Shown piece by piece: positions 1-7,754 of a DNA stretch of 35,251 nt (positions are counted from its first letter, which is position 1; each line of letters starts with the position of its first letter). Source of the DNA: Oscillospiraceae bacterium (GTDB taxonomy: Bacteria; Bacillota; Clostridia; Oscillospirales; Oscillospiraceae); NCBI GenBank assembly GCA_902799075.1, contig CADBYZ010000010.1:1-35251 (forward strand), read 5' to 3'. Under the pieces are notes generated by a model. That model worked only from the letters and a program-made list of their open reading frames with translations, made no database searches and was not told the origin of the DNA. Position numbers and translations under genes: made by a program.

Positions 1-592
1 CGTCCACCCCGTTTCCTCCGGCCCGGACGCCCAGAACGTCATCTTCCTGTCCGCCGACGCCTTCGGCGTGCTGCCTCCCGTCAGCATCCTGACCCCGGAG
101 CAGACCAAGTACTACTTCCTGTCCGGCTTCACCGCCAAGCTCGCGGGCACCGAGCGCGGCATCACCGAGCCCACCCCCACTTTCTCCGCCTGCTTCGGTC
201 AGGCCTTCCTCGAGCTGCATCCCACCAAGTACGCCGAGGAGCTGGTGCGCAAGATGGAAAAGAGCGGCGCGAAGGCCTATCTCGTGAACACCGGCTGGAA
301 CGGCACCGGCAAGCGCATCTCCATCAAGGACACCCGCGGCATCATCGACGCCATCCTCAATGGCGACATCAAGGGTGCTCCCACCAAGACCATCCCCTAC
401 TTCAACTTTGAAGTCCCCACCAAGCTCAACGGCGTTGACACCGGCATTCTCGATCCCCGCGACACCTATGCCGATCCCGCCGAGTGGGATGCCAAGGCCA
501 AGGATCTGGCCGGCCGCTTCATCAAGAACTTCGTCAAGTACGAGTCCAACGAGGCGGGCAAGGCGCTCGTCGCCGCCGGTCCCCAGCTGTAA
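1..592 (+). CDS. pckA: Phosphoenolpyruvate carboxykinase (ATP), C-terminal part
   Basis: This is the 3' end of the ATP-dependent PEP carboxykinase, which interconverts oxaloacetate plus ATP with PEP plus CO2 in the cytoplasm. The open frame enters from the left edge (codons begin at base 2) and stops with TAA at 590-592. About 196 residues are present of a family length near 535. The translation matches the ATP-type family closely: the stretch around [17 protein letters not shown], the block [20 protein letters not shown], the [11 protein letters not shown] segment and the typical ending ALVAAGPQL. The N-terminal half, with the P-loop and metal ligands, lies outside the window, so activity cannot be judged. 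In anaerobic Clostridia this enzyme often runs in the PEP-carboxylating direction, but that is inference. A strong terminator follows directly, so the gene is the end of its transcript. Confidence 0.97.
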   Translation, partial: VHPVSSGPDAQNVIFLSADAFGVLPPVSILTPEQTKYYFLSGFTAKLAGTERGITEPTPTFSACFGQAFLELHPTKYAEELVRKMEKSGAKAYLVNTGWNGTGKRISIKDTRGIIDAILNGDIKGAPTKTIPYFNFEVPTKLNGVDTGILDPRDTYADPAEWDAKAKDLAGRFIKNFVKYESNEAGKALVAAGPQL

Positions 593-617
593 GCGCTGAC
601 CCATTCATAAGCTCTTT

Positions 618-650
618 CGTGACCTGCCGCAAGGCGGGTCACGTTTTTTT
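618..650 (+). terminator. Rho-independent terminator of pckA
   Basis: A 10-bp stem, CGTGACCTGC (618-627) paired with GCGGGTCACG (634-643) including one G-U pair, is followed by seven T residues (644-650). It lies 26 bases after the pckA stop codon. Confidence 0.92.
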
Positions 651-669
651 ATTCTTTTTCAATTTGGTA

Positions 670-698
670 TTGTATTATGCTTCTATTTTTTGTATTAT
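670..698 (+). promoter_or_regulatory. Possible sigma-A promoter of the GGDEF gene
   Basis: TTGTAT (670-675) and TATTAT (693-698) are separated by 17 bases in a very AT-rich gap that follows the pckA terminator. The -35 match is only partial and AT-rich sequence produces such matches easily. A promoter is needed somewhere here because the upstream transcript is terminated. Confidence 0.35.
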
Positions 699-759
699 AT
701 AAGAAAATGTCTGGTTTTCGTATGGGTGATTTTTACATTTATACAATACGGTGAGACAG

Positions 760-1836
760 ATGAAACTTTTTCTTGACTTTTTCCGACAAGAGGTGCCCAA
801 AAGCAGCGGCAGGACCTTTCTGTACTACCGCCAGAGCATGCGCCTGAACGACCAGATGCTGGCCATCTATTTCTTTGTCTCCTTCGTGCTTGTCTCCGCG
901 GCGGCAAAGCGCCTGTTCTGGCTGCCCATCCTGTTCCAGGCCGCGCTGCTGCTGAAGTATTACAGGTCGGAGCATATCTCTGCGCGCGTGAATCTGCTGC
1001 TCAACGCCCTCATCATCTGCGGCTGGACCGTGTGGTATGTGCTCAGCTTCGGCTGGGGCGTCGGCGGGCAGCACATGCTGATCGTGCTGGTGCTGCTGGT
1101 CTTCTTCTGCCTGTATGAGACGCCGGTCATCAAAACATGCTATCTGTGCCTGCTGCTGGGCCTGCGCATGCTGCTGTTCCATTATATCTCCATGCACCCG
1201 CCCCGCTACGTCCTCGACAGCTTCAGCCTCTTTCTGATGCAGACGGTCAACTCCGTGTCCCTGTTCCTGATCCTCGCGGGCATGTGCATCGTCTACAGCT
1301 CAAACCTCCAGGAGAAGGAGCGGCAGCTGCTGCTCAACAACGAGAAGCTCCAGCAGGAGGCCGAGACCGATCCCCTCACTGGGCTCATCAACCGCCGCGG
1401 CCTGCACGATATCATGGACAATTTCGTCCGCGCTAACCCCGAGGCCATGTACTGCATCGCCATCGCGGACATCGACCTTTTCAAGAGGGTCAACGACACC
1501 TACGGCCACAACTGCGGCGATTATACTCTCCGGCGGCTGGCCGAGCTCTTCACCGAGAAGGCTGAGGAGAAGTATGCCGTTGGCCGCTGGGGCGGCGAGG
1601 AGTTCTGCTTCTTCTTCCCCAATGTGAACATCGACGAGGCGGGCGAGATCATCACGGGGCTGCTCATCGACGTGCGCCGGATGGAGCTTGCCTACGAGGG
1701 GCACCGCTTTTCCATCACCCTCACCGCCGGAGTGGAGGAGAACGACTACCGCTCCAGCCTGACCGAGCTCATCGAGAGCGCCGACCGGAAGCTCTACCGC
1801 GGCAAGCAGAACGGCCGCAACCAGATCGTGTTTTAA
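760..1836 (+). CDS. Membrane-bound diguanylate cyclase (GGDEF)
   Basis: The protein should make the second messenger cyclic di-GMP from two GTP. The N-terminal half (about residues 30-190) is a run of hydrophobic segments, probably five or six membrane spans. A short coiled linker (NLQEKERQLLLNNEKLQQEAE) leads into a complete GGDEF domain starting at ETDPLTGLINRRG. The metal-binding Asp is in IADIDLFKRVNDTYGH, and the catalytic motif is GGEEF at about residues 278-282. The inhibitory I-site is absent: where RxxD should lie, five residues before GGEEF, the sequence reads EEKY, so classical product inhibition is unlikely. I chose ATG 760, with GGTGAG just upstream, over GTG 751; neither has a strong ribosome-binding site. 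It is a single-gene transcript flanked by terminators. The signal sensed by the membrane part is not evident. Confidence 0.93.
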   Translation: MKLFLDFFRQEVPKSSGRTFLYYRQSMRLNDQMLAIYFFVSFVLVSAAAKRLFWLPILFQAALLLKYYRSEHISARVNLLLNALIICGWTVWYVLSFGWGVGGQHMLIVLVLLVFFCLYETPVIKTCYLCLLLGLRMLLFHYISMHPPRYVLDSFSLFLMQTVNSVSLFLILAGMCIVYSSNLQEKERQLLLNNEKLQQEAETDPLTGLINRRGLHDIMDNFVRANPEAMYCIAIADIDLFKRVNDTYGHNCGDYTLRRLAELFTEKAEEKYAVGRWGGEEFCFFFPNVNIDEAGEIITGLLIDVRRMELAYEGHRFSITLTAGVEENDYRSSLTELIESADRKLYRGKQNGRNQIVF

Positions 1837-1845
1837 GAAATCATT

Positions 1846-1882
1846 CAGCAGGGGCCAGCTGGCCCCTGCTGTTTTGTTTTTT
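1846..1882 (+). terminator. Terminator of the GGDEF gene (perfect 26-bp palindrome)
   Basis: Bases 1846-1871 form a perfect palindrome, with CAGCAGGGGCCA pairing to TGGCCCCTGCTG, followed by TTTTGTTTTTT. It begins ten bases after the stop codon. Confidence 0.9.
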
Positions 1883-1889
1883 CCCAACG

Positions 1890-1924
1890 CAAAATGACCG
1901 CCCGGCGAATATCGCCGGGCGGTC
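1890..1924 (-). terminator. Terminator of ftsZ and the dcw operon
   Basis: A 13-bp perfect stem, GACCGCCCGGCGA (1896-1908) with TCGCCGGGCGGTC (1912-1924) and a 3-base loop, lies 18 bases after the ftsZ stop. Read on the minus strand it is followed by ATTTTGCG, so the T-run is short. It stands back-to-back with the GGDEF terminator, giving a convergent pair. Confidence 0.75.
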
Positions 1925-1942
1925 GGAGGACGGAGAAATAGC

Positions 1943-3154
1943 TTATTTGTTGTTGAAGATCTTGAAGATGCTGTCGAAGGGGTCTTCCTCTGTGCCGGAC
2001 TTTGTGCCCTGGGCCGGAGCCTGGGCCGCGGGAGCGGCAGGCTGGGCTGCGGGCTGGGCCGCGGCGGCCTTCTCGGCGGCGCCGGTGAAGAGGCCCTGGG
2101 GTCTCTCGCGGTTCGAGGCGGGACGCACGGGCGTGAAGGCGGGAGCGTTGACCGGCTGGGCGGGGATCTGTACTTCTACCCCGGCCTCGGCGTTGAGGCT
2201 TGCGTCCTCAAAGCCGGTGGCGATGACGGTGACGCGGATCTCATCCTCGAGCGTGTCGTCGAAGGTGGCGCCGAAGATGATGTTGGCCTCGGGGTGCGCG
2301 GCCTCCTGGACGAGGCTCGCGGCGGTCTCGACATCTTCGAGATCCATGTCTGCAGAGCCGGTGATGTTGATGAGCACGCCGCGCGCGCCGTTGATGGAGG
2401 TCTCCATCAGCGGGCTTGCAACGGCCATGCGGGCGGCCTCCTCGGCCTTGCCCTTGCCTGCGGCACGGCCCACGCCCATGTGGGCAAAGCCGGCATTCTT
2501 CATGATGCAGGTGACATCGGCAAAGTCCAGGTTAATGAAGCCGGTGTTCTTGATGAGGTCGGAGATGCTGGTGACGGCCTGGAGCAGCACGTCGTCCGCG
2601 ATCTCAAAGGCGTTTGCCAAAGTAACCTTCTGGTCGGTGGCAAATTTCAGGCGGTCGTTTGGGATGATGAGCAGGGAGTCGACCCGGCCGAGCAGCTCCT
2701 TGATGCCGGCGTTTGCCTGATCCATGCGGCGCTTGCCCTCGAACTTGAAGGGCTTGGTCACGACGCCGACGGTCAGCAGGCCCGCGTCGCGCGCGATCTC
2801 AGCCACAATAGGTGCCGCGCCCGTACCGGTGCCGCCGCCCATGCCGCAGGTGATGAAGGCCATGTCGGCGTTCTCGAGCGCCTTGGCGATGTTGTTGCGG
2901 CTTTCCTCCGCGGAGCGCTTGCCGATCTCGGGGTCGGAGCCTGCGCCCTGGCCGCGGGTGGTCTTCTCGCCGATCTGGATCTTCTGATCCGCGTTGGAGA
3001 CGGCCAGCGCCTGCTTGTCTGTATTGACGGCGATGAACTCGACGCCCTGGGTCCCCGCCTTGACCATGCGGTTGACCACGTTATTGCCGGCGCCGCCGAT
3101 GCCAATGACCTTTATATTGACAACATTTTCCGGTACTTCGGCTTTAAAATCCAT
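1943..3154 (-). CDS. ftsZ: Cell division GTPase FtsZ
   Basis: FtsZ is the tubulin-like GTPase that polymerises into the cytokinetic ring. The globular domain is complete: the N-terminal GIGGAGNNVVNRM loop, the tubulin signature GGGTGTG at residues 106-112, and the T7 catalytic loop NLDFADV at about 208-214. After about residue 320 comes a disordered linker rich in Ala, Pro and Gln, and the protein ends in DPFDSIFKIFNNK. That tail lacks a recognisable copy of the usual C-terminal peptide (IPxFLR-like), which in other bacteria docks FtsA, SepF or EzrA. The total of 403 residues is typical. The ATG has a strong GGAGG (3162-3166) seven bases upstream. The gene is last in the dcw operon but also has its own near-consensus promoter in the 146-base gap after ftsQ. 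No ftsA is seen. Confidence 0.99.
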   Translation of the reverse strand: MDFKAEVPENVVNIKVIGIGGAGNNVVNRMVKAGTQGVEFIAVNTDKQALAVSNADQKIQIGEKTTRGQGAGSDPEIGKRSAEESRNNIAKALENADMAFITCGMGGGTGTGAAPIVAEIARDAGLLTVGVVTKPFKFEGKRRMDQANAGIKELLGRVDSLLIIPNDRLKFATDQKVTLANAFEIADDVLLQAVTSISDLIKNTGFINLDFADVTCIMKNAGFAHMGVGRAAGKGKAEEAARMAVASPLMETSINGARGVLINITGSADMDLEDVETAASLVQEAAHPEANIIFGATFDDTLEDEIRVTVIATGFEDASLNAEAGVEVQIPAQPVNAPAFTPVRPASNRERPQGLFTGAAEKAAAAQPAAQPAAPAAQAPAQGTKSGTEEDPFDSIFKIFNNK

Positions 3155-3180
3155 AGAACTGCCTCCAATCTATTGTTAAC

Positions 3181-3300
3181 GCGTAAATTACAAATTCTTT
3201 TCACTTTGTCTACAGTCGGTATTTTATTACATTTCCCCGCAGTAGTCAAGTGCAAATTTTAATTTTCCGAAAACTTTTGTAAATGGTTTGTAATTTACGC
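3181..3300. repeat. 14-bp perfect inverted repeat flanking the ftsZ promoter
   Basis: GCGTAAATTACAAA at 3181-3194 and its exact reverse complement TTTGTAATTTACGC at 3287-3300 are 92 bases apart. One arm begins directly after the ftsQ stop codon; the other ends 26 bases before the ftsZ ATG. The ftsZ promoter lies between them. Confidence 0.85.
3221..3249 (-). promoter_or_regulatory. Sigma-A promoter for ftsZ
   Basis: On the minus strand, TTGACT (3249-3244), a 17-base spacer, then TAAAAT (3226-3221). The predicted start is near 3214, giving a leader of about 60 bases before the ftsZ ATG. This would let ftsZ be made in excess of the upstream operon genes. Confidence 0.8.
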
Positions 3301-4083
3301 TCAGGTTGGGCTGAAATGCGCGGTGTTTCCGTCGCTTACATTGATTATTCCCACATCTCCCTCCAATAATTGCGAGAGTACGGAAATCAGCATGCCGAAT
3401 TTGTATTCGACGCTGCTGCCGTTGCCGATGCGCACGACATATTTGTTGTCCAGCGTGAATTCCACATTGTTCACATCGGAAAAATCCACGCGCCCGACGC
3501 GGGTGTAGAGGCCGCGGCCCTCGAGCTGGTCAAGCACCTCGGCGATGAAATTCACGATGCGCTCGTCCCCGTCCGCGGTCTGGAGGGGTTCGCCGATCAT
3601 GAGGGTGCCCGGGGAGATGCCGATGATGGGGATGAGGCCCTGCAGTTCGTCGTCGTTTGCCTTGCCGAGGACCTTGCAGTTGTGGTCGATGGTCCAGTTT
3701 TCCTCACCGAGGACGATGTAGGCCAGAGCCTGGCTCTCGGACACGGTGATGATAACGCGGTTGGGGAGGCTGCGCTCGACGGTGACCTCGTCGATGTACG
3801 GCAGCTTTGCGAAAACGCGGCTCAGGGCGGCAAACCTGTCGAAGAAAAACAGGTTGTCGCCCTCCTCGATATCAATGGCGCGGATGATCTCCTCATCGGT
3901 ATAGTGGGTGTTGCCGCGCACCTGAATGTCCGACACGCGGAAGAAGACGCTCATCACAAAGATGACCGCCACGATGACGAGAAAGAACATGATCGGTCCG
4001 CTCACGCTGGCCGTGAGCTCCCGAAGGCTGAAGCCCTCCTCGTCATTCCGGCGCGCTCTTCTTTTCAGCAGATTTCTTGCCAT
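3301..4083 (-). CDS. ftsQ: Cell division protein FtsQ/DivIB
   Basis: A bitopic division protein that forms a complex with FtsL (and DivIC/FtsB) and helps activate septal peptidoglycan synthesis. There is a basic cytoplasmic N-terminus (RNLLKRRARRNDEE), a single membrane span at about residues 30-48, and a POTRA domain beginning at FRVSDIQVRGNTHYTDEEI, followed by the beta domain with PNRVIITVSE. The length of 260 residues is normal for DivIB. The ATG has GAGAGG eight bases upstream. It starts 12 bases after the murA stop and ends directly at one arm of the inverted repeat in front of ftsZ. Pairwise identity to FtsQ is usually low, but the topology, POTRA motif and position make the call firm. 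Confidence 0.93.
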   Translation of the reverse strand: MARNLLKRRARRNDEEGFSLRELTASVSGPIMFFLVIVAVIFVMSVFFRVSDIQVRGNTHYTDEEIIRAIDIEEGDNLFFFDRFAALSRVFAKLPYIDEVTVERSLPNRVIITVSESQALAYIVLGEENWTIDHNCKVLGKANDDELQGLIPIIGISPGTLMIGEPLQTADGDERIVNFIAEVLDQLEGRGLYTRVGRVDFSDVNNVEFTLDNKYVVRIGNGSSVEYKFGMLISVLSQLLEGDVGIINVSDGNTAHFSPT

Positions 4084-4095
4084 ATTGTTATCCTC

Positions 4096-5358
4096 TCATA
4101 CGTACGATTGATCCAGGCAGATGTCCGCCCCAAGGGCGCGCAGGCGCGTATCGAAGCGCTCATAGCCGCGGCGGATGTGGCCCGCGTCATAAACCAGGGT
4201 CTCGCCCTCGGCGCTGAGGCCCGCCACGATCATGGCCGCCCCGCCGCGAAGGTCGGTCGCGCTGAGCGCCGTCCCCCTGAGACTGTCCACGCCCCGGATC
4301 TCGGCGGTCCGGTCATGGAGCGTGATGTCCGCGCCGAGACGCACAAGCTCCGGCACCTGGCGAAAGCGGTTTTCAAAGATGGTCTCGCGGATCAGCGTGC
4401 GGCCCTTCGCCTTCAAAAGCGCCGCCATCAAAACCGGCTGGGCGTCGGTGGGAAAGCCGGGGTAAGGCTCGGTGCTTATCTCCCCCACCGCGTGCAGCTT
4501 TCCGCCCGAGCGCAGCCACACGCTGCGGTTTTGGCACATTATATCACAGCCCGCCTGTTTTAGGAAGTGGAGAACCGTAGAAAAATGCCCCGGCTCCACG
4601 CCCCGCAGCTCCACGCTGCCCCCGCAGGCCGCGGCGGCGCAAGCCACAGTCGCGGCCACGATACGGTCCGAGAGGATGCGGTGGTCGATGTGACGCACCG
4701 GGCGGCGCTGCCCGATCACAATGGTGTCGGTCCCCGCGCCGTGCACCTCGCAGCCCATGCGCCTGAGATAGTCCTGCAGCGCCCCGATCTCCGGCTCCCG
4801 GGCGGCGCCGCGTATGACGGTCTCCCCTTTCGCGGCGGTCGCCGCCAACATGATGTTCTCGGTCGCCCCGACGCTCGGAAAAGGCAGGGCGATCTCCGTC
4901 CCGCGCAGGTCCCCCGCCCGGCAGATGATCTCGCCGCCGCTGTCGTCGATCTCGGCGCCGAGCCTGCGCAGGGCGTCCAGGTGCAGGTCGATGGGGCGCT
5001 TTCCCAGCTGACAGCCGCCCGGCGGACTCAGCCGCGCCTCGCCGCAGCGGGCCAGAAGCGCCCCCATGAAGATCACCGACGAGCGCATTTCCAGCATCAG
5101 CTTGTGCGAGATGGAGCAGTTCGTCACGCCGTTTGCATTTATGTAAACCTCATTGTCCCGCTGCTCGGCCACGCAGCCGAGGTGGCGCAGGATGCGCAGC
5201 GCCGCGTCGATGTCTTTGAGCTGCGGCACATTGTGAAGCTCTGACTCGGCAGGGCCGAGGATGGAGGCCGCCAGGATGGGGAGAGAGGCGTTTTTCGAGC
5301 CCTGCACAAAGCACACGCCCGCAAGCTTTTTCCCGCCCCTGATTCGCCAGATGTCCAT
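4096..5358 (-). CDS. murA: UDP-N-acetylglucosamine 1-carboxyvinyltransferase (dcw copy)
   Basis: MurA transfers enolpyruvate from PEP to UDP-GlcNAc, the first committed step of peptidoglycan synthesis and the target of fosfomycin. Seen here: the substrate-binding Lys22-Asn23 pair in GSKNASLPILAAS, and the catalytic, fosfomycin-reactive Cys116 in PGGCQLGKRPIDLH. I chose ATG 5358 (420 residues, family length) over the in-frame ATG 5376. The former has GGGGGGA eight bases upstream, and the latter lies inside a hairpin with no ribosome-binding site. This is one of two murA paralogues in the window (the other ends at 31544). The two differ clearly in sequence but both keep the active-site residues. 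Which paralogue is the major housekeeping enzyme cannot be told from sequence alone. Confidence 0.95.
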   Translation of the reverse strand: MDIWRIRGGKKLAGVCFVQGSKNASLPILAASILGPAESELHNVPQLKDIDAALRILRHLGCVAEQRDNEVYINANGVTNCSISHKLMLEMRSSVIFMGALLARCGEARLSPPGGCQLGKRPIDLHLDALRRLGAEIDDSGGEIICRAGDLRGTEIALPFPSVGATENIMLAATAAKGETVIRGAAREPEIGALQDYLRRMGCEVHGAGTDTIVIGQRRPVRHIDHRILSDRIVAATVACAAAACGGSVELRGVEPGHFSTVLHFLKQAGCDIMCQNRSVWLRSGGKLHAVGEISTEPYPGFPTDAQPVLMAALLKAKGRTLIRETIFENRFRQVPELVRLGADITLHDRTAEIRGVDSLRGTALSATDLRGGAAMIVAGLSAEGETLVYDAGHIRRGYERFDTRLRALGADICLDQSYV

Positions 5359-5414
5359 AAAAAAGTCCCCCCGCATTTGGAATCAGTCCAGTCTATGCGG
5401 AGGGGCGGTTTTTT
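5359..5414 (-). promoter_or_regulatory. Hairpin with T-tract over the murA ribosome-binding site
   Basis: CCCCCCGCAT (5367-5376) pairs with ATGCGG-A-GGGG (5395-5405, one bulged A). A further TGGA/TCCA pairing lies in the loop. On the minus strand the 3' arm holds the murA Shine-Dalgarno GGGGGG and is followed by AC, six T, and the murA ATG. On the plus strand it is followed by CGG and six T. It may be a leaky terminator between murG and murA, or a translation control element. Confidence 0.6.
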
Positions 5415-5437
5415 GTGAAGTGTGGAGTTATCTATAC

Positions 5438-6550
5438 TTATTTACAAACATCCAATATGATCCCCACGATACGCTCGCAGGCGTCGGGGACGGCGAGGGT
5501 GCGCATGGCGGCGCCCATGCTGTCCAATCGCTGCTCGTCAGCAAGGAGGGTCTGTACCTCTTTCAGCAGGGAGTCCGCGTCGAACTCGCCCTCGAGCAGG
5601 ACCACCGCTCCGCCTGCGTGCTCGAGGACGCGGGCGTTTTTCTCCTGGTGGTTGTTGGTCACATTCGGGCTCGGCACCATGAGGACCGGCTTTCCCATAT
5701 AGCTCAGCTCGGAGATGGTCGAGGCCCCTGCCCGGCACAGGATGAGATCCGCCGCCGCCATGAGGCGGGGCATGTCGTGGATGTACTCGCGCACCTCGAT
5801 GCCGCATTCCTCCAGCGCCTTGTCCCTGAGCTTCTCGGTCAGGCGCGGATAGTAGAGGCTGCCCGCCGCGTGCACAAGGCGAAAGCCCTGTCTGCCGTCG
5901 AGCTTTTCCATCATCTCGCCCATGACCTTGTTCATGTGCTCTGCGCCCAGAGAGCCCCAGACCGACAGCACCAGCTTCTCGCCGGGCTTTAAGCCCAGCT
6001 CGTCTCTCGCGCCCTCTCTGGTCACGAGGTCGAACTCCCCGCGCACGGGCGTGCCCGTCACGGTGACGCGCTCGGGGTGGCGGTAGTACTGGCGGCTTTC
6101 CTCAAAGCCCAGCATCACGCGGTCCACCTTGTCCGCAAGGAGCTTCGTGGTGAGGCCCGGGACGGCGTTGCTCTCGTGCACGAAGGTGGGGATGTGAAGC
6201 TCGTGCGCCGCCGAGAGCACCGGGTAGCAGATATAGCCGCCGGTGCCGATCACGGCGTCAGCCCCAAAGTCGCGGATGATCTTTTTCGCCTCGCGGGTCG
6301 AGCGCGCCACGTTGCGGATCGTCTCGAGGTTCTGGGCGATGGCGTGCAGATCATGGCCGCGCACGATGTAGGTCATGTCAAGGCCGCGGATCTCATAGCC
6401 CGCGCGCGGGACAAGCTGCATCTCCATCTTGCCGTTGACGCCGATGAAAAGAAACTGACTGTCGGGCATGAGCTCCTTGAGTCTGCCCGCAACCGCCAGG
6501 GCGGGGTTGATATGTCCGGCGGTACCGCCGCAGGTGAAGACGAATTTCAT
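5438..6550 (-). CDS. murG: Undecaprenyl-PP-MurNAc-pentapeptide GlcNAc transferase
   Basis: MurG adds GlcNAc to lipid I to form lipid II at the inner face of the membrane. It is a GT-B fold glycosyltransferase. The N-terminal loop CGGTAGHINPALA (residues 7-19), the second glycine-rich loop GTGGYICYP, HESNAVPG, and the UDP-GlcNAc pocket with CRAGASTISEL and GKPVLMVPSPNVTNNHQ are all present. The length of 370 is normal. The ATG is preceded by GAAAGGAAA. It follows the SEDS gene by 21 bases and is followed by the hairpin in front of murA, which divides the operon into an upstream part and murA-ftsQ-ftsZ. Confidence 0.97.
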   Translation of the reverse strand: MKFVFTCGGTAGHINPALAVAGRLKELMPDSQFLFIGVNGKMEMQLVPRAGYEIRGLDMTYIVRGHDLHAIAQNLETIRNVARSTREAKKIIRDFGADAVIGTGGYICYPVLSAAHELHIPTFVHESNAVPGLTTKLLADKVDRVMLGFEESRQYYRHPERVTVTGTPVRGEFDLVTREGARDELGLKPGEKLVLSVWGSLGAEHMNKVMGEMMEKLDGRQGFRLVHAAGSLYYPRLTEKLRDKALEECGIEVREYIHDMPRLMAAADLILCRAGASTISELSYMGKPVLMVPSPNVTNNHQEKNARVLEHAGGAVVLLEGEFDADSLLKEVQTLLADEQRLDSMGAAMRTLAVPDACERIVGIILDVCK

Positions 6551-6571
6551 ATAGTTTGATTTCCTTTCTGT

Positions 6572-7729
6572 CTAATGGACGGGAACATCACGCGACGCGC
6601 TGAGCACGATGCCGAGCTCGAAGAGCTGGATCAGCAGCGCCGTGCCGCCGTAGCTGAACATGGGCAGCGAGATACCGGTGCAGGGCACCAGGTTCGTCAC
6701 CACCGCCACGTTCAGGAAGACCTGGATGGCAAGCAGGCTCGTCACGCCGCCCACCACAAGAAAGCTGAAGCGGTCCCGGCAGTGCATGGCGATCCAGTAG
6801 CCGCGCAGGATGAGCAGCGCGAACAGGCACAGGATCAGCGCCGCGCCGATAAAGCCCAGCTCCTCGCACACGACGGAGAAGATGAAGTCGTTGTGCTCCT
6901 CGGGCAGATACAAAAACTTCTGGCGGCTGCCCCCGAGGCCGAGGCCGCTCAAACCGCCCGAGCCGATGGTGTACAGAGACTGTACGATCTGATAGCCCTG
7001 ATCGGAGCTGTCGCCGAAGGGATCACGCCAGCTGTTGATGCGGGAAGACGCGTAGGGAAAGAGCGTGAGCAAAAGCGCAATACCCGTGCCCGCCGCGCCG
7101 AAGGCCCCCACGAACCAGAAAAGCCTCACCCCGCCGAGAAAGAGCATCACGGCCCCGATGGCGAGGATGATGATGGAGGCGGAGAAATGCGGCTCAAGCA
7201 CAAGCAGGCCGATGATCGCCCCGAGGATGCCCGCAAAGGGCAGGATGCCGAAACGGAACGTGCGCATCCTGGCCCGGTAGCGGCAGATAAGCGCCGAGAA
7301 GGACAGGATCACCGCGAGCTTTGCAAGCTCCGACGGCTGGAGCGTGAGGCCCCCTACCCCGAGCCAGCGCCTGGAGCCGTTGGCCTTCACGCCGATGACC
7401 GGCACCAGCATCAAAAGCACCAGCGTAAAGCCGAGAAACGCGAAGGCGCAGCGGCGGTATACCGCCATCGGCACGCGCGAGGCAAAGAGCATCGCCGCGA
7501 GGCCGAGCAGAGCGAAAACCAGCTGCCGCACAAAATAATACGCGGCGTTCCCGCCGGTAACATGGCCCGGATCGTACCAGGCGCGCGGGTAGCTTGCCGA
7601 GAGGACCATCACCACCCCGGCGATAAGCAGCAGCACGGTGATGGTAAAGAAGGGCCCGTCAAAGTGCGGCCTGCGCGTTGTATCCGGGAAATCTTGAAGG
7701 CCGGTGAGGCGGGCGCTGTCGTAACGCAT
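6572..7729 (-). CDS. ftsW: SEDS peptidoglycan polymerase, FtsW/SpoVE type
   Basis: An integral membrane glycosyltransferase that polymerises lipid II, working with a class B penicillin-binding protein. The protein is 385 residues with about ten hydrophobic spans. Family landmarks are KANGSRRWLGVGGLTLQPSE, the loop RINSWRDPFGDSSDQGYQ, the motif YLPEEHNDFIFSVVCEELG containing the invariant Asp of the SEDS family, and the C-terminal GISLPMFSYGG. The ATG is preceded by GGGGAGGTG. Its place between mraY and murG fits FtsW or its sporulation paralogue SpoVE; only one such gene is in this cluster, so it may serve vegetative division, sporulation, or both. Its natural partner is the PBP encoded four genes upstream. 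Confidence 0.93.
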   Translation of the reverse strand: MRYDSARLTGLQDFPDTTRRPHFDGPFFTITVLLLIAGVVMVLSASYPRAWYDPGHVTGGNAAYYFVRQLVFALLGLAAMLFASRVPMAVYRRCAFAFLGFTLVLLMLVPVIGVKANGSRRWLGVGGLTLQPSELAKLAVILSFSALICRYRARMRTFRFGILPFAGILGAIIGLLVLEPHFSASIIILAIGAVMLFLGGVRLFWFVGAFGAAGTGIALLLTLFPYASSRINSWRDPFGDSSDQGYQIVQSLYTIGSGGLSGLGLGGSRQKFLYLPEEHNDFIFSVVCEELGFIGAALILCLFALLILRGYWIAMHCRDRFSFLVVGGVTSLLAIQVFLNVAVVTNLVPCTGISLPMFSYGGTALLIQLFELGIVLSASRDVPVH

Positions 7730-7754
7730 ATTCCCACCTCCCCGGCCTCAAAGC

